Assembly (NCBI GenBank): GCA_003427395.1
Contig: BFEA01000113.1
Location: 1,187,470-1,226,030 of the forward strand
DNA length: 38,561 bases
From: Chara braunii
Lineage: Eukaryota > Streptophyta > Charophyceae > Charales > Characeae
Reading direction: 5' to 3'
Shown: in pieces, positions 11,141 through 21,931 of the stretch
Numbering within the stretch: position 1 is the first letter of the stretch
Layout of the letters: every line of letters starts with the position of its first letter
Made by a program: the position numbers and the translations under genes
Notes under the pieces: generated by a model
The model's input: only the letters and a program-made list of their open reading frames with translations
What the model was told of the DNA's origin: nothing
The model's database searches: none

Positions 11141-11306
11141 GCCTAGAGTCATTGTGGTTGAAGACACAATGAGAGCTGCAACTTGTGCTGAACGATATGA
11201 GATGATGAATCGGTTCGAGTTATGCTTTGCGGGAGCTGTATCTGACGATCAATCCGCCAAGAAGGAATGGCAGAGGTTCACATCCTTCCTTAAGAAGAAT
11301 GAAAGG
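11141..11306 (+). CDS. Host GHKL ATPase gene, exon encoding unidentified domain
   Basis: This exon lies between acceptor TTTTGGACAG and a near-perfect donor AGG|GTAAGT. It starts in phase 2 and ends in phase 0, matching both neighbours. It encodes about 55 residues beginning PRVIVVEDTMRAATCAERYE and containing FELCFAGAV and a basic KKEWQRFTSFLKKNER helix. Joined to the next exon it runs into VAYGDIDGWQLLMMPPPPSS. I do not recognise the domain with confidence. The helix followed by a hydrophobic strand ending in prolines is loosely like the C-terminal part of SPOC domains, which bind phosphorylated peptides, but this is a weak resemblance. Confidence 0.75.
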
Positions 11307-11338
11307 GTAAGTAATGCAATGACTCTCTCTGTTGTTTA

Positions 11339-11443
11339 CAAAATACTTTGGACTGTTTGTGGATTTGAGTGCATCATCCCTACACAGGGGCCATGCTAAT
11401 CTTCTCTGGATCATTCCAATTTTAAGAAATGTACAGCGAGCAT
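11339..11443 (-). pseudogene. U6: U6 spliceosomal RNA-like sequence (antisense, probably a pseudogene)
   Basis: Read on the minus strand, the segment follows U6 snRNA over about 85 bases. It has TAAAATTGGAA, then the catalytic core AGAGAAGATTAGCATGG with the AGC triad intact, CCCCTG of the internal stem-loop, GGATGA, CAAATC and a terminal TCCAAAGTATTTT with a T-run typical of Pol III termination. Departures argue for a pseudogene or divergent copy. The invariant ACAGAGA box reads CCAGAGA, the 5' stem-loop is hardly recognisable, and neither a plant upstream sequence element nor a TATA box is visible at the expected distance (above 11443). U6 is the catalytic RNA of the spliceosome. The copy sits 32 bp past the second exon's donor in opposite orientation. 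U6 retrocopies are common in eukaryotic genomes, and no target duplication was resolved. Confidence 0.85.
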
Positions 11444-11870
11444 GAAGTGGCCCTTTCTAAACATTTGAATGCAGCTCGTCTCCCTTTCTTGTGTTCTTGT
11501 AGAAGTTAGTGCGTGTTGCTTTGATGTGCCAGTTTGAGAGCATTAACTACGCCCTGCAGTGGTTCACCTGTCAGGTTTGGAGGGCCAGTGGTTTGCCCAT
11601 CTTTAATCGGCCATGGTGTGCCTATTCCCAGCGGTGTGTCTGGAGTGTGTTCTCTGGCTGTGGCAGACCTTTCTTTGTTTGGTGGGGGCTTTGTTGGTTT
11701 ATGATAGGGTGTGAACCTACTGTCTGTACAGTCGTCGGTCTGGTGTGGGTGGGTGATAATCTGCTTTAACTTTCATCACAGGTAACCTAAAGGGTAGGAA
11801 ATGGGGTGAAGGTGGATCATCACTCAGAGCATGGTCTGTATGGGGTCTCAGCGGGCTGCCGAAGGTCCAG

Positions 11871-11990
11871 CCTCCTGATGAATTGGTTATCTGTCTGACA
11901 CTGTTGTGTTTCTTTTCCTTTTCCAGCCTCCTGATGAATTGGTTATCTGACAAAACAGTAAGTCACTGTTGTGTCTCTTTTCCTTTTCTC
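11871..11990 (+). repeat. Imperfect tandem duplication with splice-like motifs
   Basis: Two adjacent units, 11871-11926 and 11927 to ~11990, both begin CCTCCTGATGAATTGGTTAT right after a CCAG. Both contain a CACTGTTGTGT block and a TTTTCCTTTTC pyrimidine tract. The second unit has an extra ACAAAACAGTAAG, which creates a donor-like CAGTAAG. The arrangement resembles a duplicated 3' splice site. Confidence 0.8.
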
Positions 11991-12685
11991 CATTTCTACC
12001 TGTGGTTCAGTGACAACATATGTAATACTGATTTATATAGAAATGAATAAATTTCAGTCTTGGACAATCTGGGTGGTGCACTGGGCAATGGGCATGATCC
12101 GTGGCCAATCACATTACCCTCGAATTGCGACTGTCCACCTTGTGTGGGTACCAGTCTGCCCAGCGGTTAAGGCTTTAAGCATGCAGTTTCCCATGTCCAT
12201 GCATGACATCTAAAGGGATGTTTTGGCAAACCTCCCCTACCTGTTAGCTGCCTCCTGCCTTTGCCAACCTCCCCTGCCTGCCCACTGTCTCCCACTACCT
12301 CCCCGACCTCCGCCAGCGTCGCACTGCACCCCGCTACCTCCGCCAACTTACCCCATTGCATTCACATCCTGCCATCTAACAATCTCCCCAACCTCACCCA
12401 CCTGTGGTGTACCAACGTCCCCCATCTTCTTGAAACCTCCCCCAGCCTCCCCTATGTTCCCCATCTTTCACTGCCTTCCTGGACCTTCCCCGCATGTGTG
12501 CTGCCTCCTTTCATGTACACTGCGTCCTGCCACCAACCCAACCTCTCCGAACAGTGCCTAGTCTCCTGATGGTTCTAAGAGAGAGCTAGAGGCGTGTGAC
12601 ATATGGAGAGGGGGGAGAGAGGAAGAGAGTGAGAGGGGAGGGGGGTCTGTTGGGCATTCGAACTTGCGCTGTTGGCATATACACA

Positions 12686-12694
<9 letters not shown>

Positions 12695-12778
<84 letters not shown>

Positions 12779-12779
12779 N

Positions 12780-12852
<73 letters not shown>
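12695..12852. repeat. GA microsatellite
   Basis: A GA dinucleotide run of about 158 bases is interrupted by one N (12779), so the assembled length is unreliable. Opposite-strand Ser-Leu and forward Arg-Glu ORFs here are artefacts of the repeat. Confidence 0.97.
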
Positions 12853-12854
<2 letters not shown>

Positions 12855-13623
12855 GAAAACAAAAGGGAAGAACATAGTACAAACAGATGAGGAAGCCTGT
12901 GTTTCCGAACATGCATCAGATCAATGACCGCTAGTGGTATCATCACAAGATACACACTATCTAAAAGGCACAGACCAGAGAGAAGAGAGCCCTGGAAACG
13001 AAAATCAGACGAGCAACACCACAGGAATGTCCATCAATAGACTAGAGAACACCTTGTGGCACCAAGCACAAAGAACAGAATGGTTCCGCAAATTTTGGAA
13101 GCTCTGGCTTCGTCATCTGTTTGTAGTACTTTGTATCACTTTTGGATCTTTCCGGTCTTTCTCGTTTGGGGCAGTCCAGCTTTTTCTCTCTTCTGTACCC
13201 ATCGTACTGTTTCGGGAAAGGAGATGATTATTGGTCATTCTGACTGGACGTCCAAGGATCAAGTTTAGACTGTACAGATTCTTATTCTGGTGATGCGAGT
13301 GTAATCCTCACACTCATGATAAGCAATGGCTCTGGCTTGATGTGGGGATTCAACAGGTTTGGAATTCTTGATCCGATCACCACAGCTAATGGGCCAGATT
13401 CAGTGATACACAGATTGGAGCCAATTCCCGATCACTCACAATTTTGGTATTAGAATCATCGAAGGTGGTTATCTGGGACCTTGGGGCATTGTCTTCATAC
13501 CTTTGCGAGCTGATGCCTCTGCCTCTGTCCGTCCTGAGATCGTTGTTTGCTCTATCTCATGCTTATGCCCCTTGTCATTGTTTTCTGTACCTCGTCATTG
13601 TTCCCATTTTTCTGTTTCTCCAG

Positions 13624-14522
13624 GTCGCATATGGAGACATTGATGGTTGGCAGCTGCTGATGATGCCACCACCTCCGAGTTCTGGAACCTCTGGGATGTT
13701 GGTGAATTTGACAGTGTATTATGGGCGCAGTAGAGTTCAGCCAGCATTCAGTGGGGGGAATCATTCAGGGCCAAATTTTGCAGCAGGTTCGAATGGGGTT
13801 AATCTGAGCTTTTCGGCAGCACCAATGCATTCACATTATGGGACCACAGCACCACATGGTCCCCCCGCTCAAGTAGCTCATCATCCACATGGTCCTGTAA
13901 TGGTGGGTTTCTACAGCCAAGGCCCGTATAGTTTTGCCATGCCTCCACAAGGACCCGGAATGTATCCAGGTTTGCAATATGTCCACGAATTTCCACATGG
14001 CTACCCACCACGAGTCAATCCTGGAATGGTGGGTCATCCTCCCGTGGCTCCTGTTGCAGATGGAGTCTCACCGAGAAATCGTTTCTTGCCCCGTTCAGGT
14101 GTGGTCGGAACATCACAAGGTTGCACAAGTAATTATGATGGCCGCCCTTTGGCCCAAGGTACGAGTGAGTGTGGGCAATCAGGCCGAGGATCGGGTCAAC
14201 CAGCCAGCTCAGGGCTGCAGGACATGGATATTTCCTCCCCAAGTGAAGTGCAGACCGGGAGCAGGACAAGCTCTGATGAGGAAGGTGAGGCTGGAGCAGC
14301 AATAGGCGGACGAAGTCTTGAGCAGAATGGAGATGTACGATCGACTGGTGCTACTAGGGCACGCCATGGTGGTGGGCCAAGCCATGCACCCCCACGCCCA
14401 ACACCTCGAGTTGCTACTGTTCATCCAAACTACATGCGATCCCTCAAGCATACGCACAATGCATGGGTGTTTGGCGCAATTGCTGAGCTTGTTGACAATG
14501 CTGCTGATGCAAAGGCTAAAAG
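13624..14522 (+). CDS. Host MORC-like GHKL ATPase, exon with ATPase motif I
   Basis: This 899-bp exon starts in phase 0 after CTGTTTCTCCAG and ends two bases into a codon at donor GTGAGT. The reading frame before it (13444-13623) is intronic in character. It opens with VAYGDIDGWQLLMMPPPPSS, finishing the domain begun in the previous exon. A low-complexity Pro/Gly/His/Met-rich linker (about residues 25-190) and a Ser/Gly/acidic stretch follow. The last 35 residues are the start of a Bergerat-fold ATPase: HPNYMRSLKHTHNAWVFGAI and ELVDNAADAKAK. The latter holds motif I, with Glu as general base and Asn as magnesium ligand. MORC-type ATPases dimerise on ATP binding and act in chromatin compaction and gene silencing in the nucleus. 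Assignment to MORC rather than another GHKL branch is by resemblance. Confidence 0.9.
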
Positions 14523-15388
14523 GTGAGTTTGAAAGAGCCCTCGCAATAGTGCTTTCCGAATTTCACTGCAAATGAGCAACACCACCCGCTTACCATTATG
14601 AGACTTCTTTTGGGGATTGAGAAGTTGTGTGACTTTATAGTGGCAGTTGACTGCCTGCCCTGAGTGGCTTGCAAAAGCTGTTTGGAGCCCATGTATGGGG
14701 GACTGTGCACAGGCTTGCCGCATTTCTTGGGCTGTGCGATGACTTTGGAACCTCGGCACAAAGTATGTTTTCTTTTACACGCTCACATCGCTCAGAACAA
14801 AGTCCCCTTCTCTGCAAAATCGAATTGTCTATCTATCTGGATCCTCATTTGCTTTGTCCTTCATGTTAGCTTCCGCCAGAGACCTCTTGTTTTTCTGCTT
14901 TGAAAAGGAGGTAATGCCTGATGCATATGTGCTCGTGTGATTCACTGGGGATTTCAACTGATGATCTGTTATTAACAGTGACATGTGTTTAGTGTTCAAC
15001 CATGTGGGCCGGGTGGCTGCTTCTAGAGACTAATGAAGGTGACTGACTATGCTTCCTCCATCTCCCACAGGGTGCGGTAGTGTGCTGCCTAGTTCCCTGC
15101 ACCTGCACGCATGGTGTGCATGCATCATTGATCTGTGCACCACACTGTGCACTGCACAGGCTGCCAATGGTCTTCAGTGCTGCATCTACTACAGTCTGTA
15201 ATGACCCGCCAAAAACACAGACTGAGAACACTGCTGATTTCTGGGATTTGCTGCTGGAATGAATGCCTTGTTGAAATTCCCGCATTCTGCTGTGATTTTC
15301 ATGTCTGTGTGTGTGTGCGTGCCTGCTGGTTTGCATGCCTGTCTGAGTGCTTGACGGTTGAGTGTGTGTGTGACCCGCAAGGGTACTT
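14523..15388 (+). other. Host intron, unique-looking 5' part
   Basis: This is the beginning of the 18.8-kb intron that follows motif I. It includes short TG/GT-rich runs (about 15306-15375). I see no domain-bearing ORF, RNA gene or clear repeat in it. Confidence 0.5.
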
Positions 15389-16546
15389 GTTGGTTGCAAG
15401 GCCCTGCAGGGCCGGTACTTACCTGTGGCCGTGACTGTGAAGGGTTGCAGGGGGAAAACACTCGAGTAGCGGGGGTAGGCCCGCGGCACTTACAGCAGAG
15501 GGGAAAAACACTCAAGTAGCAGGTAGGCCGGTACTACTGAGGTAGTGGTAGAAGTGTCGGGTGCTGGAGGTCGAGCAGAAGAAGACAAAAAGTCGGCATT
15601 TTTAGAGGCCCAGTGGCGGTAGGTTAGAGGTAGGCCGGTACCAGTCCAAGTAGCCCAGGTCTAGGGCCTGTGCGGAGGATAGCAGAGCCTGCAATGATGT
15701 TTCCCTCCNAAAGGGAGGAGGTACCGGTTGCTGGGAGGCCGCTAGGCCTAGGAAGTCACCGCCCAGGAGGCCGGTGGGCCGCTATATCTTCAGGAAGAGC
15801 AAAGAGCTCTTCCTCATTTGCGGTGTGCAAGGATTGGCGACATGCTGCTGGAGCGCAGCGCTGGACCAGTGCAGCGCTGCTTGGAGGTGAAGGGCAGCTG
15901 GAGCTCAGCCTAGCTATGGCGAGCAGTCCAGCTTGAGGAGGAGGAAGAAGGGGGCGTGGTAGGAGAGTGGCGGGGCACTTACCTGGCTATGGAAGACACC
16001 ATCTTCATCACCTTGTTGGGCGCTGCATCTGGAAGCTTGAGGCAGAGTCAGGCATAGCGGTCCAAGTCAGCAGCGGCATAGCTGCTTTGAGTGGTCCTTT
16101 GGGCATCAGCGCAGCACCATAGCTGCTTGGGTTGTCCTTTGGACATCAGCACAGCACCCTAGCTGCTTGGAGTAGTCCGCCATAGCCTATGCATGAGAGG
16201 AGGCTGAAGAAGGGAAGCCATAGCTATGGTGGACTGGTTATTGTTGTTGTTGTTGAGTTGAGTCAGCAGTAAGAGGGAACTTCGGATATGGATTCTGGTT
16301 CATCCATTCATTGTTATTATTATTATTGAGAGAAGAATAAGATTGGTGAAGTGAAGGAGGAGGAGGAAGGTGGAGAGAGAAGGGGGAATTGTCATTGGTC
16401 TTGCTGGTGCATATCTTCTTCTTCTTCTTCTTCTTTACCTCTCCTCTGGTCTTTATCTCTTTGCAAGTGCTTTCATTTCTTTCGCAATTGGGTGGCATTG
16501 TCTTGCATTGTGAATTTGCACTTGGGAAATGACCAGGATCGTAACA
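15389..16546 (+). repeat. E2 5' LTR (family F2)
   Basis: The 3' end is fixed by TAACA at 16546 followed by the PBS. The last ~320 bp match the F2 fragment at 1745-2055. The start at TGTTGG (15389) is a guess from the TG rule and from the onset of GGCCCTGCAGGGCC-rich sequence, so about 1.16 kb is uncertain. An N at 15709 marks an assembly join. Confidence 0.65.
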
Positions 16547-16548
16547 AT

Positions 16549-16560
16549 TGGTATCGGAGC
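16549..16560 (+). other. E2 primer-binding site
   Basis: TGGTATCGGAGC lies two bases after the LTR end. It is the same one-base variant of the initiator tRNA-Met PBS seen in E1 and E4. Confidence 0.9.
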
Positions 16561-17848
16561 GGACTTACTTGCTGGCGAGAGGTGTTAGTCACCCTAAACC
16601 TGATTCCGAATTAGGTCAGGGCTAACCTAACACAGGATTAGGGTTGGAAGTTAGGGTTAAGTGGGGCAGTGAGGTATGTGGATACTGCCCCCACCTGGTT
16701 AGGTCATGTAGGGTCGACATTTGACCTGACCAGGTTGACTGAGTGAATGGATGGGGTGGCGAGACACAAAGGAGGCTGATTGGAGTAAGCGAGAGGGAGT
16801 AGAGAGTGAGAGGTACTCGCACCTGGAATCTGCACCTCAAGAGGGAGACTTGATCGGAGGCTGCCATATCTGCATCGGATTGCTGCAAGTTGCTACTTTG
16901 GTCTTCAGGGATCCGGCTTTGCAACAGGAGTGTAGGAAGGCCCTCTTAGTCATGCTAGGACACTTCGTGTAGTGGTAGCTAGGGGTCAGGAGGACTTATG
17001 AGAGAGGGGGGTGACTCGTTATCCATCTTTGGAGGTCGGGCCTCACAGGTAAGTGCCGTGTGACCTGGTTATGCCCGTGGGAGGTTGCTTGGTACTTCAT
17101 GGCCTGTTGGGGATGTGCTGGGCTCCCTTTCTCTTCTCTGCGATCTTGGTTGTGTGTGTGAGCATGTGGATTGCTTTCTCACTTGATGGATGGATGGATG
17201 ATGTATCTATTCTAAATGACATATCTTTCTACGGTGCATTGTCTTTTCATTTCTGAACGGCTGTAGGGGTAAGTTCTTGCTGAAAGTTGTCTTTTCCTTT
17301 TCAGTACGGTAGAGGCAGTTTGGGACCGACTTGGCACCCCTATCACATTGGTCCTGGTCCACGACCTACTTGGGACCCCTCGGGACCCAGTGGGACAGGT
17401 CCAACGGGACAGGACCTTTTGGGCCCAAATCTGTTGCCGCCTGTGCATCTCTTTGCTGCGCTGAACTTGAGGGACATACGGCAAGCAAGGACATTCCTTT
17501 CAAGGGGATCTTGACTGGTCTTACCGCCTGTTATCACATACTTCCCCGCGTCTGACTCGGCGACCGTCTGCACCCCTCGAAATCTCCATTGTTGCAGTTA
17601 GTTTTCTTCGGCTGATTTATTGTGATGCATGTCCCTTGTCAGGTTAGACACGAGGGGATCTCCAGCTGATCTGATCGGGCCCGTTCTATAAATCAGCCCT
17701 CCATTCTGTTTTATTTTATTTATTTATTTATTTATTCTTTTTTTGCTGTGTGCCATTCTCTGAGTCCAAATGGATCGCCGCTCCGGCTAGGAGTTCTACC
17801 TTCTTCTCTGTGTGAACTTTCTGATTGTTTCTTTCATCTGAACTATCT
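16561..17848 (+). mobile_element. E2 untranslated leader
   Basis: About 1.3 kb of non-coding leader lies between PBS and gag. Near 17330-17430 it carries GGGACC/GGGACAGG-type short repeats, and near 17710-17735 a TTTAT run. The conserved block shared by the E1, E3 and E4 leaders is not evident here. Confidence 0.6.
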
Positions 17849-19776
17849 ATGTCCGGTATCGAGACGCGTGCACAGACAGCGAGAAGAGAAGAAAGGGAGA
17901 GAGAGGGTGTTCTGTTTGAGAGTGTGAGGAGGGGCAAGAGGAGTGTTCGTCCAAACGTAAGGAGAGAGTGGACCCCTCTTGAGAGACCTACTGACACCCC
18001 TTCCTCCGGCATGGCTAATATCACGTCTGCCCAGTGGCAGGCCATGCTGGATGCAACAGATGAGAGCGAGAGACCGTTCTTTCAGAGGCTTTATGATGAC
18101 GCCGTGCAGAGGGAAAGGGAGGCAGAGGCAGCAGCCAGAGCTGCCAACATTGCTGATCAGGTGGCTCTCCTTCGGATCCCGGAAGCAAATGCTGACCGGT
18201 TCCAGGACGGACTAGTTGCTGCCGTAGCAGCCTTGGTTTGATTGCGGACCTTGTAAAACCTTGAGTCCCGTGTAACAGCGCTGGAGCAGCGGAACCAAGA
18301 GCTGCAGGCTGAGATAACCAGCCTCAAACAGTCTCAACTATCTGCCCCCCGCCCTCCTAACCCTCGAACTGCTGTAATCCCAGTCTCTCAGTACAACACA
18401 GTCCTCGTGCCAAGTGCCAGTGGAACTTTGGCAAGCGTAGGAACCGGTGCCAACTCCTCGAGCGGCAGCGCCGACAGTTCTGCGCTGGTCACAGTCCCCA
18501 ATGCAGGGACATCAGCCCAACAGTACAGCGGTCCCATGGTGGACAAGAGGGCGGCCACGCTGCCGTCCAGTACGACGGGAAAGCAGACATTACCTCTTGG
18601 ATTAGCTCCATGAGGTCATACTTCGAGGTTATGCGGACACCGCAAGAGGACCGAAGTATGATCATGGGGACTAATACCGAGCCCACCGTACGGAACTACA
18701 TTGAGCTCCAAGCTGTTGCTGCAGGTTATGAACGAATTGACCTGACAGAGTGGNTNAAGGTAACCCNTGTACNNNCCCTTGAGGACCTTCTCCTCGCACG
18801 GTACCAAGACAAGCATNCTGNGCTCAAGGCTAGGCTGAAGCTTGAGGCCCTCAAGGGTCAAACATGGAGGTCCTCCATGCAAGCTTTGGAACAACACTTG
18901 ACTGGTTTGTTCACCACTCCAGATCTGGGAATAACTGACGTGTCTTGTATGGATGTAGTCATGGGAGTGGCCCCCAAAGAATCTCTCTCCCTGTTGGCAC
19001 TCAAAGACCACACCACCTGGCGAGAGCTCATGACGGATCTAGTCAACCTAGAAGCCAAGGACCTCGCCAGGCGGAAGAAGGCGCGCACTGCAGGTGGGAA
19101 ACCACAACGCAAGCGGTTTGGAAGCAGCAACCAGCTTGCACTGCATGATCATCGGGAGGCTGACGATCAGTCCTATGCGGATGATCTGTCTCTAGATGAC
19201 GATCTAGAGCCGGACTCCGATATGGGCTGTTCCACATCAGCCATTGAGTCCGACGTCAACGAAGATGAAAAATTGAATGCTTTTAGAAAGACTGCTTCAA
19301 ACAAGGGGCCTAACCGTGGTTCAGGTAAGGGAACTGTTGTACACCTCCCAAAGAACGCGAAGATCCATGAGAAACTGGAGGATGCATCAACCAAGCCTTC
19401 GGAAGCCCTCCGAATCAGTCAAAAGGAATGGGAAAGAATATCTAAACTACGCATATGCCTGCATTGTCCAAAGCCTGGGCATGCTGTGCAGGAGTGTTAT
19501 AGACTGCAGGGAAACAAGCAAAGGGCGTGGAGGAGTCATCAGCACTCCCTACAACAAGGGAAGTTGGAACATCAGTTACAGGCCCCTCTAGTGAGCTTGA
19601 ATCTGATCAACAGCCTACTCTTGAAGCCCGGAAAGACGCTGATTCCAAGGCTGCTGCAATTCATGTGCTTTACAGTGAGCCTTGGGAGGAGTCTAAGGAA
19701 GTTGACTTCCACGCTCACATGGAACAGTGGCTGCAGCTCAAGCAGCAGCGCCATGTTCAAGGGAGTGTGGAGCTAA
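17849..19776 (+). pseudogene. E2 Gag
   Basis: The start at 17849 gives MSGIETRAQTARREERERE. The same frame runs through TGA (18239-18241) and a TAA shortly after into a coiled-coil-like segment (ALEQRNQELQAEITSLKQ) and a Ser/Thr-rich linker to 18613. After a frameshift near 18550 the capsid region follows (YDGKADITSWISSMRSYF to about 19110), with several N bases at 18754-18821. A basic and then an acidic linker leads to the zinc knuckle CLHCPKPGHAVQEC (about 19456-19497), with exact CX2CX4HX4C spacing. The alternative upstream Met at 17825 adds only eight residues. Confidence 0.85.
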
Positions 19777-19814
19777 TCTTCTTTAAACTGCTCGTCAACC
19801 GCCGATAAATTTGC

Positions 19815-21931
19815 ATGCTGATCGACAGTGGTTCAACCACTAATTTTTTTTCTCCTAACGGGATTCGTAGGCGGGCCTGGGAATGAAGCAAGTGGAACTG
19901 CAGAACCCTTGTTAGACCCAGGTGGGCAACCAAGAGGTTGTCACCTCTACACATGCTGTCAAAGGTGTGCGCGTCACCTTTGACAAGGACCGCACTGTCA
20001 CACATGAGCTCAACTTCTATGTCATGGACAAGTGTCCGTTCGACGCGGTCATTGGCTTGGGCTGGTTAAAGGCTCATTGCCTAAGGACCACGTGGGCAGA
20101 CAATCAGTTCGTGGTGCGTGATGCCAAGGGGAACGAGCGTACCGTCCTATTGGATGAGACGCGCGAGTCCCCTGTGACTCTTCTAAGTGCAACCAAATTC
20201 TGCAAATCAGTGCGCACGCGCAAGGAGATTGAGCATGTACATGTAGCTTTTGTAAAGCCTATCCATGTGCCTTTTACTTTTGCTGCATTTTCTACCTCGG
20301 TAAGTAACTCTACTTCTACCACATCTACTTCTAATCCATCTACTTCTACTGTGAATAATCCCTCTACTTCTGATCTAAATACTTCAAATCCGGTTGTAAT
20401 TGCTGTAAATTCTCGAACTGATTTTCTTTCTCCTGATGAGGATGATCCTCCACCGGAAGTCCCAACAAACATTCGCCAGCTATTAGATCGATTTCTTGAA
20501 GTTCTGGCTGAACCTCGTGGAGTTCCTGAGCGTACGGTCAAACACAAAATCGAGATAATAGAGGGGAGTGCTCATCCAAAGGGCCACGTCTACCGTATGG
20601 GACAAGGCGAGTTGGAGGAGTTGAGAAGGCAGATTGATGATATGATTGACCGTGGATGGATTAGGCCTAGTGAGTCTGAGTTCGGTGCACCTGTCATGTT
20701 TGTTTTTCCAAAGAAAGGAGGCAAACTCCGGATGTGTATTGACTATCGTGGCCTTAATCGGATCACAAGAAAGAATGCTTACCCTTTGCCTCCCATAGAT
20801 GACCTGCTAGATGCGGCAGGTGGGTGCAAGGTCTTCTCCAAGATCGACCTCAAATCTGGTTACCACTAGATTGAAGTTGATCCGAGTGACCAGCACAAGA
20901 CTGCATTCAAAACACGCGACGGGTTGTACGAGTTCATCGTTATGCCCTTCGGTCTTACGAATGCGCCGGCCACCTTTCAGTGCCTCATGGACAAGGTACT
21001 TCGCCATCAACTCAACAGGTGTTTGGTTGTGTACCTTGACGATATCCTGATCTTCAGCAAAACCGTGGAAGAGCACCTCAAGCACCTTGAGGAAGTTTTG
21101 CAGGTGCTCAAGGAGGCGCAGCTGCACCTCAACTTAGAGAAATCTGAGTTTGGGAGGGACAACGTCATCTATCTTGGACACCGGTTGTCTGCAAACGGCC
21201 TTGAGCCGGAGGCAACCAAGGTTGAGGTCATCCGAAACTGGCCTCAACCGGCAAACGAATGCGAACTGCGTTCTTTTCTTGGTCTGGCCTCGTATTACCG
21301 GAAGTTTGTGCCCAAATTCTCTGTTATTGCTCACCCCCTCTTAAGACTGACCAGCAAGAATGTTGCCTATGCACGGTGTGAGAAGTGTGAGACCGCGTTC
21401 CAAGCCTTGAAAGAGGCGTTGGTGAGTCATCCTGTGCTTCGCATTGCCAATCCCAACCTCACGTTCGTTGTCACTACAAATGCGAGCCAGTTCGGGATTG
21501 GTGTTGTGCTGCAATAAGATGATGGTGATGGCCGGCGTCCGCTCGAGTACTACAGCAAACGCATGCCCAGCCACAAGGTAGCTACTTCCACATATATGTG
21601 TGAGCTCTACGCCCTGCGCGAGGCTCTTGCACATTGGAAGCACTACCTCTTGGGTCGCCACTTCAAGGTCTACTCAGATCATCAGACCTTGCAGTGGATT
21701 CAGACACAATCTGAACTCTCTCCTACATTGACCCGCTGGTTGCATGACATTGATGTCTACAACTTTGAATTGAAACACAAGAAAGGCTGTTATAACCGGG
21801 TTGCTGATGCGCTGTCTCGCCGTCCTGAATTCGTGACTTGCCTCGTGGGTTCGTATGACCTCCGAAGGAAACTGAAGGAGGATCTGGTCGAACACACCGC
21901 CAAGGATCCGGACCTTGGTCCCATCTTTTAG
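19815..21931 (+). pseudogene. E2 protease, reverse transcriptase and RNase H
   Basis: Protease begins MLIDSGSTTNFF with an intact DSG (19824-19832). A frameshift at the following T-run (about 19843-19850) moves the rest to the frame running 19922-21931. A Thr/Ser-rich linker (about 20290-20400) precedes RT. RT has [36 protein letters not shown] and YLDD (21032-21043). RNase H has ATSTYMCELYALREAL, YSDHQTL and VADALSRRP. Only two stops break this 670-codon frame: TAG at 20867-20869, where the family has Gln in SGYHQI, and TAA at 21515-21517. The first RNase H Asp is Asn (VTTNAS for VTTDAS). All three fit C-to-T or G-to-A changes. Confidence 0.9.

Larger units (their letters stand above)
11307..13623 (+). 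other. Host intron (2.3 kb) with U6-like sequence and repeats
   Basis: This is the intron between two phase-0 junctions: donor GTAAGT at 11307 and acceptor TTTCTCCAG ending at 13623. It holds an antisense U6 snRNA-like sequence, a 56-bp tandem duplication with splice-like motifs, a C-rich degenerate tract (12223-12560) whose Pro-rich ORFs look like composition artefacts, and a long GA microsatellite. I see no other gene in 11990-12220 or 12860-13620. Confidence 0.6.

Noticed and set aside
12223-12569. Pro-rich ORFs of about 100 codons in two frames
   Set aside because: The DNA is a C-rich degenerate repeat tract; both overlapping frames are open for composition reasons and neither shows a domain.
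12558-12955. Ser-Leu and Arg-Glu repeat ORFs on both strands
   Set aside because: They are translations of the GA/CT dinucleotide microsatellite and carry an N.
13444-13623. Upstream extension of the motif I exon ORF to the Met at 13444
   Set aside because: The sequence is intron-like with a good acceptor at 13623, and the upstream exon joins in frame to give a sensible peptide.
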